From: Sphingobacterium sp. CZ-2
Lineage (GTDB): Bacteria; Bacteroidota; Bacteroidia; Sphingobacteriales; Sphingobacteriaceae
NCBI RefSeq assembly: GCF_004526235.1
Contig: NZ_CP038159.1
Coordinates: 3,410,001-3,474,000 of the forward strand
Reading direction: 5' to 3'
DNA length: 64,000 bases
Under the pieces are notes generated by a model. It did no database searches, was not told the DNA's origin, and was given only the letters and a program-made list of their open reading frames with translations. The translations under genes and the position numbers were made by a program. Positions 40,286-49,483 of this stretch are shown here, piece after piece (the stretch's first letter is position 1; each line of letters begins with the position of its first letter).

Positions 40286-42211
40286 ATGAAACTACTAAAG
40301 CCTTTGAATCATATCAAGATTGTTCCTCGGTGGATAATCTTTAGTTTCGACATCGCTATTTCAGCATGTGCTTTTATTTTCGCATTCACGCTATACAATA
40401 ATTTTCAGCTCGATTCTTTTTCCAAAATCGATTTCTCGATCGAGTTCTTATTCTGCATGTCCCTGACTGCCCTTTCGTTTCTGGTATTTCGACTCTACAG
40501 TGGTATCGTAAGGTACACCTCTGCGGTAGATTCCATCCGGATCCTTTCGACGATCGTCTTCACGGCCATCATCATGTTCATTGCCAAACTATTGCTTATC
40601 GCTTTGGCAATCCCGGTGAACATCCCGCTCAACCTGATCATCATCTATGCCCTGTTTGCTTTTACAGGCCTAACCACCTACCGTACTTGTATCAAGATCT
40701 TCTTCCAATACACCAAATCAACAAGAAACGGGCGTAAGAATGCGGTTGTTTTTGGTGCTGGCGATCTGGGGATCGCCGTAAAACGGACTTTTGAGCACGA
40801 TTTCCGATCGGAGAAGACTATTGTAGCCTATATCGATGATAATGAGGAAAAGATCGGAAAGTCCATTGATGGCCTAAAGATCTACAGTTCCAAGGAATTC
40901 CCAAGGATGATCAAGAAATATGGGATCGATGAACTGATCATTGCCTCTTCCAATATCGATATCGACAACAAGAACATGATCATTGATATCGCTTTGGAGC
41001 AGAACATCAATGTACTGACCTTACCTCCTGTAAATAAAATATTGAACGGGGATCTTTCCCCTGCCCAGATCAAACAGGTTCGTATCGAGGACCTGTTGGA
41101 AAGAGCGCCCATACATATCTCCAATGAAAAACTATTCGATCAGTTGCGCGGAAAACGGGTATTGGTAACAGGTGCTGCAGGCTCCATCGGTTCTGAAATA
41201 TCCAAGCAGTTGAGCAAATATGAGCCGCAGATGATCATATTATGTGATCAGGCCGAGTCGCCTTTACATAACCTACAATTGGACCTTCAGGACCTCTATA
41301 AAAACCAGATCTACCATACCTTTATTGCCGATATCCGCAGCGAGGAAAGGATGCGCCAATTGTTCGAGACCTTTAAACCACATTTTGTTTACCATGCGGC
41401 TGCTTATAAACACGTGCCGATGATGGAGAACCACCCGAGCGAGGGGGTGAAGACCAATGTATTTGGAACCTATCTTTTGGCCAATCTATCGGTGGAATTT
41501 GACATCCAAAAGTTCGTTTTTGTATCTACAGATAAAGCCGTAAACCCTACGAACATCATGGGGGCTACCAAACGGATAGCTGAAAAATATGTACAATCCT
41601 TAAACGAATATCTATCCACGCAGAACGGCATCAAATCTACCCGCTTCATTACCACGCGGTTCGGAAATGTTTTGGGCTCAAATGGGTCTGTTATTCCAAG
41701 ATTTAGGGATCAGATCGAAAAGGGTGGGCCTGTTACGGTGACCCATCCTGACATCACCCGTTATTTCATGACCATCCCCGAAGCCTGTCAGCTGGTTATA
41801 GAAGCCGGTAATATGGGCCAGGGCGGCGAAATCTTTGTGTTCGATATGGGGAAATCCGTTAAAATCGTGGATCTTGCCAAAAAGATGATCCGATTATCCG
41901 GTTATGTTCCTTTCAAGGATATCGAAATCAAATTCACCGGTTTACGTCCTGGCGAAAAATTGTATGAAGAATTATTGAACGACCTGGAGAACACCTTGCC
42001 TACCCACCATGAGAAGATCATGATCGCCAAGGTCCGTGGAAACGATTTCATTAGGGTAAAAGAAGAAGTTATAAACCTCTCTAAGGCATTAGAGAGCCAC
42101 AACAACTTAAATATTGTCCGTCAAATGAAGGTTATGGTTCCTGAATTCCTGAGCCAAAACTCCATCTATGAACAATTGGACAAGGAAAAGATGGCTTCCC
42201 TTAACCCTTAA
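40286..42211 (+). CDS. Membrane-bound nucleotide-sugar 4,6-dehydratase (CapD/WbpM/PglF type)
   Basis: The 641-residue protein has four N-terminal membrane segments (about 15-125), a CoA-binding-like Rossmann region (about 140-260, VVFGAGDLGIAVKRTF), and the catalytic extended-SDR domain (about 285-600). That domain carries VLVTGAAGSIGSEISKQL, YHAAAYKHVPMMENHPSE, the atypical catalytic segment NIMGATKRIAEKY and LRPGEKLYEELL. Such enzymes convert UDP-GlcNAc to a 4-keto-6-deoxy sugar for capsule, O-antigen or protein glycans. The full-length membrane form matches WbpM and PglF. No glycan cluster is adjacent. Confidence 0.93.
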   Translation: MKLLKPLNHIKIVPRWIIFSFDIAISACAFIFAFTLYNNFQLDSFSKIDFSIEFLFCMSLTALSFLVFRLYSGIVRYTSAVDSIRILSTIVFTAIIMFIAKLLLIALAIPVNIPLNLIIIYALFAFTGLTTYRTCIKIFFQYTKSTRNGRKNAVVFGAGDLGIAVKRTFEHDFRSEKTIVAYIDDNEEKIGKSIDGLKIYSSKEFPRMIKKYGIDELIIASSNIDIDNKNMIIDIALEQNINVLTLPPVNKILNGDLSPAQIKQVRIEDLLERAPIHISNEKLFDQLRGKRVLVTGAAGSIGSEISKQLSKYEPQMIILCDQAESPLHNLQLDLQDLYKNQIYHTFIADIRSEERMRQLFETFKPHFVYHAAAYKHVPMMENHPSEGVKTNVFGTYLLANLSVEFDIQKFVFVSTDKAVNPTNIMGATKRIAEKYVQSLNEYLSTQNGIKSTRFITTRFGNVLGSNGSVIPRFRDQIEKGGPVTVTHPDITRYFMTIPEACQLVIEAGNMGQGGEIFVFDMGKSVKIVDLAKKMIRLSGYVPFKDIEIKFTGLRPGEKLYEELLNDLENTLPTHHEKIMIAKVRGNDFIRVKEEVINLSKALESHNNLNIVRQMKVMVPEFLSQNSIYEQLDKEKMASLNP

Positions 42212-42236
42212 TTAAATAAATATTTTTCTTAATTTA

Positions 42237-42266
42237 TTGCAAGTATTCTTTAAAAGTGTATTTTTG
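42237..42266 (+). promoter_or_regulatory. Promoter of the TPR-protein gene
   Basis: TTG (42237-42239) and TATTTTTG (42259-42266) fit the -33 and -7 elements with a 19-bp gap. The start near 42271 gives a leader of about 22 nt. Confidence 0.6.
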
Positions 42267-42292
42267 CGTTCCGTAATCTATTAAAACTAAGA

Positions 42293-42955
42293 ATGTCACA
42301 AAATAATCAAACCGTTTCTTCAGGCACGAAGAAATCATTTTTCCAAGAAAACGAAAAGAGTATCACCTTTATTGTAGCAGGAATCATTGTATTGATCCTA
42401 TTGTATATTGGATACCAAAGACTATATCTAGCGCCACGTGCAGAGAAAGCAGCAAACCAGATGTATCATGCTGAAAACTATGCTACCATCGATTCTTTGC
42501 AAAAGAAAGCGATTGATGGCGACGGTGCATTCCCAGGTTTCAAAGAAATCGCTGACGAATACTCAAACACCAAATCAGCAAACATTGCAAATGCTTACCT
42601 AGGTGGTCTATATTTACGTCAAAAGAATTTCAAGGAAGCCATCAACTATTTAGAGCAGTACACCGAGACTGGATCGGAGATCTTAGATCCATTGGTTATC
42701 GGTCTATTGGGTGATGCCTATTCGGAAGAAAAGATCTATGATAAAGCCGCTAACTATTACAAGAAAGCAGCTGATAAATCCAAAAACGTTTATACTACCC
42801 CATTATTCCTTAAGAAGTTGGGTCTGGTTTACGAAGAGCTTCAAGATTACAAAAACGCAGAATCTACGTACCAACGCATTAGAGATGAGTATCCGCAAAG
42901 CAGCGAGTCGACTACGATCGACAGCTTCCTAGCACGTGTACAAGCGAAACAGTAA
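42293..42955 (+). CDS. TPR-repeat membrane-anchored protein
   Basis: The 220 residues have a short cytoplasmic N-terminus, one membrane segment (about 24-43, SITFIVAGIIVLILLYIGY), and a periplasmic TPR array. At least three repeats are seen: NIANAYLGGLYLRQKNFKEA, VIGLLGDAYSEEKIYDKAAN and LFLKKLGLVYEELQDYKNAE. The layout is like YfgM, a partner of the Sec machinery, but that function is inference. The gene has its own promoter and a strong terminator at 42981-43004. Confidence 0.8.
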   Translation: MSQNNQTVSSGTKKSFFQENEKSITFIVAGIIVLILLYIGYQRLYLAPRAEKAANQMYHAENYATIDSLQKKAIDGDGAFPGFKEIADEYSNTKSANIANAYLGGLYLRQKNFKEAINYLEQYTETGSEILDPLVIGLLGDAYSEEKIYDKAANYYKKAADKSKNVYTTPLFLKKLGLVYEELQDYKNAESTYQRIRDEYPQSSESTTIDSFLARVQAKQ

Positions 42956-42980
42956 TCCTAAAAAAATTGATTAACTTTGA

Positions 42981-43004
42981 GGGCTACCGATGGTAGCCCT
43001 TTTT
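42981..43004 (+). terminator. Intrinsic terminator of the TPR-protein gene
   Basis: GGGCTACC (42981-42988) pairs with GGTAGCCC (42992-42999) around a GAT loop, followed by five T. It ends 12 bp before the ribH ATG. Confidence 0.85.
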
Positions 43005-43016
43005 ATTTATACAAAA

Positions 43017-43505
43017 ATGTCAAGTAGTTTAAAAAACCTTTCTGATTTCTCCCACATCGAAGTAGGAAATGCAGCGAATCTTAAATTTGCAATCGTGGTT
43101 TCACAATGGAACGCCCAAATTACCGGCGCATTATTAAAAGGTGCCTATAAAGGATTACTAGATCACGGTGCCACAGAAGAGAACATTGAACTGATCGAAG
43201 TTCCTGGAAGTTACGAACTGATATCAGGAAGTGATATCGCCTTGAGAAATAAAGATATTGATGCTGTCATTACCTTAGGTTGTGTGATCCAAGGAGAAAC
43301 CCGTCATTTTGATTTTATCTGTATGGCGGTAGCCAATGGATTGGCAAATGTAGGCATACAACATAACAAACCGGTTATTTTCGGTGTGTTGACCACCGAT
43401 AACCTGGAACAGGCCATCGATCGCTCCGGCGGCAAACATGGCAATAAAGGCGAAGAAGCAGCCATAACAGCTATACAAATGGCCCTAATCGGCAAAAAAT
43501 ATTAA
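43017..43505 (+). CDS. ribH: 6,7-dimethyl-8-ribityllumazine synthase
   Basis: RibH condenses the ribityl pyrimidine with dihydroxybutanone phosphate, the next-to-last step of riboflavin synthesis. The ATG at 43017 (MSSSLKNLSDFSHIE) is chosen; an in-frame start at 42990 would lie inside the terminator hairpin. The 162 residues show FAIVVSQWNAQIT, EVPGSYELISGSDIAL, TLGCVIQGETRHFDFIC (catalytic His region) and FGVLTTDNLEQAIDRSGGKHGNKGEEA, with the length normal for the family. No other rib gene is adjacent. Confidence 0.96.
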   Translation: MSSSLKNLSDFSHIEVGNAANLKFAIVVSQWNAQITGALLKGAYKGLLDHGATEENIELIEVPGSYELISGSDIALRNKDIDAVITLGCVIQGETRHFDFICMAVANGLANVGIQHNKPVIFGVLTTDNLEQAIDRSGGKHGNKGEEAAITAIQMALIGKKY

Positions 43506-43532
43506 TGGTATCGTTTTTGATTGACTAAGGAT

Positions 43533-44276
43533 ATGAAACACAGGTTAATAGTATCCAGGAAGCTAAGTGTGGTTTCCTCTTACTATTTCTGCTTATTCCT
43601 AACCCTGCTAAGTATATATCCTAACTTAGCTAAGGCACAATCCAAGAACATAGTAGATAAGATATGGAACAGCGCGGGCGGTAAAAATAAGTGGGAATCA
43701 ACAAAGTACATTATGTTTACTGTTTCAGGAAACAGCCAATTTGGCAGCATCACTGGAACCCGTAAATTTTTATTGGACAAGCAAAGTAACTTGGTCAGGT
43801 TTGAAGGAACATTTGATAATGAAAATATTGTTGCTATCCTCAACGTTCAGAACCAGAAACTAATCCGTCTATACGACGAAAACGGCACAGAACTTTCTGT
43901 CACCGACTTTAAAGGATTGGTTTCAGAACTAGCAGCACAATACAAGATTGACCTCAAGGTCCTAGCCTTACCGGCGAGTATTGCAACCGCATCCTTGGAT
44001 GGCGGCTCGGAGAGCAAGATCATCAATGCGGAAAAGTTGCAAAAAGTAGACTTTAACAATTTCCTTGGCGGAAGCGGAAGTGTATATGTCAATGAGGAGT
44101 CTGGAATGATCAAACGGATCGATATGGACAATAAGAGCTATATCGTCAATGGTTACAAGGATATCGGAAATGGCTTGGTGCTACCCACCATTTTCAAAGG
44201 CTCAAACGACAGCATATCCTACCAAAAGGTAGCTTCCTTCACAGAAATGGAAACCGAAAAGTTTAAGTCATTTTAG
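43533..44276 (+). CDS. Exported protein of unknown function
   Basis: The ATG at 43533 follows TAAGG and gives MKHRLIVSRKLSVVSSYYF, then a hydrophobic segment and a cleavage site near AKAQ, so the protein is exported. An in-frame TTG 12 bases upstream is less likely. The mature part (about 215 residues) is beta-rich, with SGNSQFGSITGTRKFLLD and VNGYKDIGNGLVLPTIFKG. This resembles the curved sheet of outer-membrane lipoprotein-sorting (LolA/LolB-like) proteins, but the identification is not secure. It follows ribH after 27 bp and ends at a terminator. Confidence 0.65.
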   Translation: MKHRLIVSRKLSVVSSYYFCLFLTLLSIYPNLAKAQSKNIVDKIWNSAGGKNKWESTKYIMFTVSGNSQFGSITGTRKFLLDKQSNLVRFEGTFDNENIVAILNVQNQKLIRLYDENGTELSVTDFKGLVSELAAQYKIDLKVLALPASIATASLDGGSESKIINAEKLQKVDFNNFLGGSGSVYVNEESGMIKRIDMDNKSYIVNGYKDIGNGLVLPTIFKGSNDSISYQKVASFTEMETEKFKSF

Positions 44277-44297
44277 AAATTTAATTTATAGAATAGC

Positions 44298-44329
44298 AAA
44301 GGGCGAATCTAACCGATTTGCCCTTTTTT
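44298..44329 (+). terminator. Intrinsic terminator between convergent genes
   Basis: AAAGGGCGAATC pairs with GATTTGCCCTTT (one wobble, loop TAACC), followed by T-rich sequence. AAA on the left arm would also give a U-run on the other strand, so it may serve the convergent hexosaminidase gene too. Confidence 0.75.
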
Positions 44330-44354
44330 ATCTTGTTAATCTTAATAATCTTGT

Positions 44355-46871
44355 TTAATTCCGGGTATAGGTACTTACTCGTCCACTTCTACCATGTTGA
44401 TCAATGGCTGCCAGTTTCACGATCATATGATCTTTTAATGCAATCCCGCCTTTTGGATACGGACGGCTATTAACTGTTGGTATCGATCCATCTTCTGTAT
44501 AATAGATCTGAAAGCCAGGATATTCCGTATTGGCATGTAAAGTTCCCTTTTCAGCATTTATTCCTACCGATGGCAGCCGATACTTAAATCCGCCAAAGGC
44601 AAAATCCAATTTCTGAAGTTCATTACTACCTACCTTGTGCACAAAAGCATTATACGTTTTATCAAATTCGGATTTATTGAATTCCTTATCATTTTCCCAA
44701 TTTCGTTTTGGGGCCCATGCCCGCTCTGCCATGGCAAACAAACGGGGGAACAACATGTAATCCATACGCTCCGCAATCAGTACCGTTTCTGCCCACAATG
44801 CGGCTTTGATGCCCACTAAGTTGGACCTCCCCTTCTCGGTAAGTCTTACTTTGCCTGCAATATATTCATCTTTCAGATCCTTGCCTGTCTGTGTGTATTT
44901 CATATTGGCAAAAAATGCTTCTGGCAACATGGAATAGGCATGGTATAGATCGGTTATGGAAGCCCATTTTAAGCCCGGTTCATTGAAATTCCTATCCCAG
45001 ACCATGTCCAAATAATAATTTGCACAACTGGTAAATACCGTCTTATATCCCGCATTGGCCAATCTATAGGCCAAATCTTCCTGTCCTCCACCGATAACAT
45101 TGTTCCATACATCTAGGTACATGTCCAAATGATTGAGTTCAGGATTGACCTGCATCCCTTTTCCTTGGTTGACCATACCAAATTCTTCCCATCCCGCAAT
45201 GTTCATTCCCTTTGATGCACAGATGGCATTTATCTTTTCCACATAATATGGCCAAACTTCATAAACAGATTTCATCCCTTCTTTCGCCATCAGCTGCTTG
45301 ATGATGGGTGAGCCTTCCCAAGATCCCGATGGAACCTCATCTCCGCCCAGGGAGACAAGTTTCAGTTCCAAACCCACTTCCTGATACATCTTCTTGATAT
45401 CCTCCAATACCACGTCTATAAAGCGATATACAGAAGGCAATGCCGGGTTCATCACATTATCGTCCCAATATTGTGCGGAACTATATTTGGAACTATCAGT
45501 AGCTTCGTACAACAGGAATTCTTCAGCTTCTTTCTGCTTTCCGGCTTTCATCAAACGATGGTATCGTGTTTCCATGGCCTTTATGGCTGCTCTGGCATGC
45601 CCAGGGGTCTCTATTTCCGGAATGATGGTTACATGTCTTTCCGCAGCATAAGTCAATAGCTCCTGAAATTGTTCTTTTGTCAGAAAGGCATTTTCGGTAG
45701 GATTTGAGCCTGATCCATAAGCAGGTTGAATGCTATTCCCATCTTTAAAGGTTCCGGATCGTTTTGATCCTATTTCTGTTAATTCTGGCAATGAGGGGAT
45801 CTCCAATCGCCAACCCTCATCGTCTATAAAATGCAGGTGGAACTTATTCAACTTCAAGGAAGCCATCACATCAATGTATTTCTTGATGGTATGGATATCC
45901 TTAAAATTCCGAGCGATATCCATCATGAACCCCCGATAAGCAAACCTGGGTTCATCCTGAACTTCCAAAAAAGGAAAGGAAAGGGCTGTTTTCCCCTGTA
46001 ATTGTTCCGGATTCAATAAGGATCTTAAAGATTGAACGGCATAAAAAACGCCGGCCGCATGGGAAGCGGAAATTTCGATCCCATTCGTTGAAACCTTTAA
46101 ATGATAGGCTTCCTTGCCTAATTCCTTGTTCTGTCTTATTTTAAGCTTGCCTTGGTCACCTTTGGGTGCCTGGATTTGGGCCAGATTTGGGAAAGTGCGG
46201 AGATATTCGCTAAAGGATTTTTTATCTGAATTATTGAATCCCTCATCGATAGAAACATCCAGTATCTTACCTGGGCTAAAAGCCCCATTTCCCATTTTCA
46301 AATGAGCGGGAGTTGGTAAAATGGCCTGCGCCTTGCCATTATGGGTCAAACTATTTCGTGCATAAAGCGCGGATAACATATTGTTTTCCTCTTGTGGGGT
46401 GACCTTAGCAGCAATCACTTCTGGATGTCCTATCTCAATGTGCTTGCTTGGTTTGGACTTACTTTCCAGGTAAAACCCATTTGGTGTCAGTGAAGTGTGG
46501 GTAATGGGATAAGGGGACTTGTATTCTAGTGTTATAGAATCTTTCACATTTATCCGAGTTCCCTTTGCAAAGTCTACGGAATACAGGTTACCATTTCGGT
46601 TATGGAACCTGTAATTTTTTTGGTTAATTTCTTCAGCATTGTTTTGGTTAATTTCTTCAATGGGATACATGGAATTGAACCATAGGTCATAGGTATCCAA
46701 TTGGATGGGCACATTATCGGTATTGATCAAGGTCAGTTGCAATACCCGATTTTGGCTGGGATGGTAGTTAGCGCTAAAATCCCATTTTACTTTGATCTTC
46801 TGTGCGGAAGATTCCTGAAGTCCGAGACATAGTCCCAAACTCAGTGTAAGGTAAGTTTTTAATCGATTCAT
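44355..46871 (-). CDS. Beta-N-acetylhexosaminidase, GH20 family
   Basis: The 838-residue secreted enzyme removes terminal GlcNAc or GalNAc from chitin fragments and glycans. It has a signal peptide (MNRLKTYLTLSLGLCLGL), an N-terminal chitobiase-like carbohydrate-binding domain (about 25-165), a GH20b domain (about 170-320), and the catalytic barrel (about 330-720). The barrel carries AYRGFMMDIARNF, FHLHFIDDEGWRLEIPSLP, EIETPGHARAA and the catalytic Asp-Glu pair in SLGGDEVPSGSW. The C-terminal domain has YTEDGSIPTVNS. The order matches bacterial chitobiases. It stands alone, without a SusC/D pair beside it. Confidence 0.94.
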   Translation of the reverse strand: MNRLKTYLTLSLGLCLGLQESSAQKIKVKWDFSANYHPSQNRVLQLTLINTDNVPIQLDTYDLWFNSMYPIEEINQNNAEEINQKNYRFHNRNGNLYSVDFAKGTRINVKDSITLEYKSPYPITHTSLTPNGFYLESKSKPSKHIEIGHPEVIAAKVTPQEENNMLSALYARNSLTHNGKAQAILPTPAHLKMGNGAFSPGKILDVSIDEGFNNSDKKSFSEYLRTFPNLAQIQAPKGDQGKLKIRQNKELGKEAYHLKVSTNGIEISASHAAGVFYAVQSLRSLLNPEQLQGKTALSFPFLEVQDEPRFAYRGFMMDIARNFKDIHTIKKYIDVMASLKLNKFHLHFIDDEGWRLEIPSLPELTEIGSKRSGTFKDGNSIQPAYGSGSNPTENAFLTKEQFQELLTYAAERHVTIIPEIETPGHARAAIKAMETRYHRLMKAGKQKEAEEFLLYEATDSSKYSSAQYWDDNVMNPALPSVYRFIDVVLEDIKKMYQEVGLELKLVSLGGDEVPSGSWEGSPIIKQLMAKEGMKSVYEVWPYYVEKINAICASKGMNIAGWEEFGMVNQGKGMQVNPELNHLDMYLDVWNNVIGGGQEDLAYRLANAGYKTVFTSCANYYLDMVWDRNFNEPGLKWASITDLYHAYSMLPEAFFANMKYTQTGKDLKDEYIAGKVRLTEKGRSNLVGIKAALWAETVLIAERMDYMLFPRLFAMAERAWAPKRNWENDKEFNKSEFDKTYNAFVHKVGSNELQKLDFAFGGFKYRLPSVGINAEKGTLHANTEYPGFQIYYTEDGSIPTVNSRPYPKGGIALKDHMIVKLAAIDQHGRSGRVSTYTRN

Positions 46872-46935
46872 AATAGTTGTAATCTAGCAAAAAATACCCT
46901 TAAAAGAATTATTTAGGATTTTTTTGATAAAAAAT

Positions 46936-46966
46936 TTTGGGAATAATAAAGGAAATTCTATATTTG
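46936..46966 (+). promoter_or_regulatory. Promoter of tRNA-Glu
   Basis: TTTG (46936-46939) and TATATTTG (46959-46966) fit the -33 and -7 elements with a 19-bp gap. The start would be near 46971, 14 nt upstream of the mature tRNA. Confidence 0.7.
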
Positions 46967-46984
46967 CACACCGAAACACAAATC

Positions 46985-47056
46985 GGCCCGTTCGTCTAGG
47001 GGTTAGGACGCAAGATTTTCATTCTTGAAACAGGGGTTCGATTCCCCTACGGGCTA
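46985..47056 (+). tRNA. tRNA-Glu (anticodon TTC)
   Basis: The 72-nt cloverleaf has acceptor arms GGCCCGT/ACGGGCT (one G-T pair at the end), a D-arm GTCTAGGGGTTAGGAC, an anticodon stem CAAGA/TCTTG with the 7-nt loop TTTTCAT (anticodon TTC at 47018-47020), and a T-arm AGGGGTTCGATTCCCCT. The discriminator is A at 47056. CCA is not encoded (ACA follows), so it is added after transcription. It is a single-gene unit with its own promoter and terminator. Confidence 0.98.
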
Positions 47057-47061
47057 CAGAG

Positions 47062-47089
47062 AAATGCTCAGCGAAAGCTGAGCATTTTT
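47062..47089 (+). terminator. Intrinsic terminator of tRNA-Glu
   Basis: AATGCTCAGC (47063-47072) and GCTGAGCATT (47077-47086) form a perfect 10-bp stem with a GAAA tetraloop, followed by T-rich sequence. Confidence 0.9.
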
Positions 47090-47145
47090 AGTATAAAGTA
47101 GTGAGTATTTAGTATTAAGACCGAAGGCGAAACGTATAGGCCGGA

Positions 47146-47685
47146 TTAAAATTTATACGTAATTCCTACATTGAGTACAGATACACCATATCCCAATTCT
47201 GCGAAGGCGCCTAATTTCTCACTGAAAAAATATCGGCTACCCAAAAATCCGCTTAATCCCATTCCGCTACTGTAATTGTCTGCCACATCTAAACCATCTC
47301 CATCTGAGGAGTAGCTCACGATATTAAAACCCAACATCAATCCACCATATACATCCAATTTTGGTGCAGAAGTAAAACCATTATAATGGTAAGCACCTCG
47401 AATTCCAGTGATCAAGTAATTCCATTTTGAGGTATAATTTCCGCTATTGTATTTGTACGCTGTGTTACCTACATATGCACCAAGAGAAATTACCCCAGGG
47501 CCATTCATGTCCCACATGCCATAATCAAGTGATAGACTTAAAGCTAGACGTGCCTTTCCCAGTCCTCCTAAGGCGGTTCCAAGTCCGAAACCAGCATTTA
47601 TAGCTGTTGTTCCTTTTTTAAATTGTTGGCCTTGGACTTTAAGCGCGGCCAATAGAACCGTAATAATAATGGTTAGTCTTTTCAT
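47146..47685 (-). CDS. Exported outer membrane beta-barrel-like protein
   Basis: The 179-residue protein has a signal peptide (MKRLTIIITVLLAALKVQGQ) and a Gly- and aromatic-rich body with alternating strands, ending in VGITYKF, a typical barrel C-terminus. It resembles small outer membrane proteins of the porin-like 'outer membrane beta-barrel' families. It starts 2 bp after the preceding lipoprotein stop, the last gene of a three-gene minus-strand unit opposite the two-component system. No specific function can be given. Confidence 0.7.
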   Translation of the reverse strand: MKRLTIIITVLLAALKVQGQQFKKGTTAINAGFGLGTALGGLGKARLALSLSLDYGMWDMNGPGVISLGAYVGNTAYKYNSGNYTSKWNYLITGIRGAYHYNGFTSAPKLDVYGGLMLGFNIVSYSSDGDGLDVADNYSSGMGLSGFLGSRYFFSEKLGAFAELGYGVSVLNVGITYKF

Positions 47686-47687
47686 AT

Positions 47688-48491
47688 TTAGTTTGCTTTT
47701 TTATAGATATACTCCCTAGTTTCCACCAGCTTATTGGTTGCTCTATCGTAGATTTCTGCCTTAGTAGGATATCCGGAATCGTTGTAGGTATATTTCCAGA
47801 TATGATCTAAGAAGATCGAGGTTCCTGCAACACCCGCACCCGTCAACTTTTGGCTCTTGGCATTATTGATTGAATAAGTTTTCCATTTCCAGGGAAAACC
47901 TGTCATCCGATAATTCTTGTCATCAAAATCGCTAAATTCCATAATGCTTAACAATGTACCATCTGTATTTAATTCAGTCCTTAAGAGATTTTCACCTTTA
48001 CTATCAAATGTATATTTATTGAGGGCATACCCTTGACCATTCAAGGCTGAAATCTTTTCTAATACCATATTGTTCGTATATTCAAAATGTAGGTTCACCA
48101 CCCCATGTGGATAGGTCCAAGTTCCGGAAACCGGTTTATCATCAGTTCCATAGGCATAATCTTCCCGATAAACATGTTTTCCAGCATGGCTATGGGTTGC
48201 TGATATCATATTTCCCTTATCGTTATAGGTGAAAACTGCTGTACTTTCCCCAACTCCATCCTTTGGATGGATCCGGTATGTAGTTATTTGATTTTCTTCA
48301 TTATATAAAAAGGAAATGTCAGTCACCCCGTTCACTTTCTCCTCGACAAGTAATAGCTGATTGCCTTGGACTATCCCTGAATAACACGGGCTTTGCTCAT
48401 CATTGGGGTCGCAATCTTCACCCTTGGAGCAGGACATCATAGTCACTGCGATAAAAAAAATCCAAATGTTGCTTTTCATTATTGTTTTCAT
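47688..48491 (-). CDS. Lipoprotein with RHS/YD-like repeats
   Basis: The ATG at 48491 (MKTIMKSNIWIFFIAVTM) is preferred over an in-frame GTG six bases upstream. A lipobox follows (VTMMSCSKG), so the protein is a lipoprotein. The mature part contains YD-repeat-like units (SFLYNEENQITTYR, FTYNDKGNMISATH, YTYNDSGYPTKAEI), as found in RHS-type and related Bacteroidota surface proteins. Its role is unknown. It is the middle gene of the unit facing the histidine kinase. Confidence 0.7.
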   Translation of the reverse strand: MKTIMKSNIWIFFIAVTMMSCSKGEDCDPNDEQSPCYSGIVQGNQLLLVEEKVNGVTDISFLYNEENQITTYRIHPKDGVGESTAVFTYNDKGNMISATHSHAGKHVYREDYAYGTDDKPVSGTWTYPHGVVNLHFEYTNNMVLEKISALNGQGYALNKYTFDSKGENLLRTELNTDGTLLSIMEFSDFDDKNYRMTGFPWKWKTYSINNAKSQKLTGAGVAGTSIFLDHIWKYTYNDSGYPTKAEIYDRATNKLVETREYIYKKAN

Positions 48492-48517
48492 GGTCACTTT
48501 TTTTTTATTTTTTAATA

Positions 48518-49273
48518 TTAATAGCCAATAACAATGGAAGCAGAATTATCGACTCCGTTTCCAGGTTTTGGTATAAAATCAAGTTGAAATTCGTTTACTG
48601 CTCCTTCCCTTTTATACCAGTCTTCAATTTTAAGGTCGGTTGTTTTTCCGTCTTTTTTCAATTTGGCAGTAACCTTATACCTTCCTATGGGTATATCCCA
48701 AAGCTCACTTCGTTGGGTCCATTTTTTATCGCCAAATTTTAAGACAATCGTTTTTCCTGTTGATCCATCGATCAGCGGACCTGTAGGTTTCAGCGTAATC
48801 TCCATGTCCTTCTCATCTTCGTAAAAACCATAATCGGTCGTTAGCATGACGGTTCCGCCATAATAAGCTTCCGCTTCCCAGGGCATATCTCCTTCCAGCT
48901 TCCAGGAAAAATTGCGTACTGCACCCTCCTCATTGAAAGCATCGGTTCCATCCGGAAAAAGCTCCATCGTGTAGACTTTTCCATTATATTGCTTGTCTAT
49001 ATAGGCAAAAGCCCGCCAAGAACCTGGGAGAGACTTTATGCGGTAAGTTCCCGACTTATCTGTCGTACCATGAATATAGGATGCATACAACATGGTATTG
49101 TCTAAAAGAATACGAACGTCTGAAAGGGGTTCACCTTTTGAATCTGTTACCTTGCCAGTGGCATAGCCTTTTTCTGGTCCAGCAGTACCTTCGCCTGTGT
49201 CAGCTTTATCACAACAGGCAAATAGTACCAAGGATATAGCTGTCCAAATTGCCTTTCCAATTGTCATTTTCAT
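48518..49273 (-). CDS. Lipoprotein with carboxypeptidase-regulatory-like domain
   Basis: The 251 residues start with a lipoprotein-type signal (SLVLFACCDKADTG). A beta-sandwich follows (YATGKVTDSKGEPLSDVRIL, about 38-100), like the peptidase-associated or CarboxypepD-reg domains on many Bacteroidota surface proteins. The rest shows no recognised family. It is the first gene of the three-gene unit whose promoter lies across from the histidine-kinase promoter. A surface role is likely; the substrate is unknown. Confidence 0.72.
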   Translation of the reverse strand: MKMTIGKAIWTAISLVLFACCDKADTGEGTAGPEKGYATGKVTDSKGEPLSDVRILLDNTMLYASYIHGTTDKSGTYRIKSLPGSWRAFAYIDKQYNGKVYTMELFPDGTDAFNEEGAVRNFSWKLEGDMPWEAEAYYGGTVMLTTDYGFYEDEKDMEITLKPTGPLIDGSTGKTIVLKFGDKKWTQRSELWDIPIGRYKVTAKLKKDGKTTDLKIEDWYKREGAVNEFQLDFIPKPGNGVDNSASIVIGY

Positions 49274-49415
49274 AATCGTTTTATTTTATTTTCAATTCTG
49301 TTAATTTTCGAATGTTACTATCGTTCTAGTAGAAGAACTATTTCTTTTTTTCGGATCTGACTACCAAGAGAGAATGTGTTCTCATAATTTTTTCTGTTAA
49401 GGTTTATTTTCATCT

Positions 49416-49423
49416 CAAAATTA
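49416..49423 (-). promoter_or_regulatory. -7 promoter box of the surface-lipoprotein operon
   Basis: Minus-strand TAATTTTG matches TAnnTTTG, 143 bp upstream of the first lipoprotein ATG. The dyad at 49448-49460 lies at about the -33/-40 position for this promoter. Confidence 0.45.
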
Positions 49424-49447
49424 GACCATCCTGATTTTCTATCTTAC

Positions 49448-49460
49448 CCCCCAAAGGGGG
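49448..49460. promoter_or_regulatory. Dyad CCCCC-AAA-GGGGG between divergent promoters, possible operator
   Basis: CCCCC and GGGGG flank AAA, followed by five T. Its centre is about 30 bp from both the kinase -7 box (49484) and the divergent lipoprotein -7 box (49423). That placement is symmetric, so one regulator could act on both. A terminator reading is possible but fits poorly at a divergent start. Sequence only; no binding evidence. Confidence 0.45.
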
Positions 49461-49483
49461 TTTTTATCCAAAGCTCTTATACC

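Noticed and set aside
42990..43016. Upstream in-frame start of ribH.
   Set aside because: These codons are part of the TPR-gene terminator; ATG at 43017 fits the family.
49447..49465. CCCCC-AAA-GGGGG-TTTTT as an intrinsic terminator.
   Set aside because: It lies between two divergent promoters, where no transcript should end, and its three-base loop is tight. An operator reading fits better, though it is unproven.
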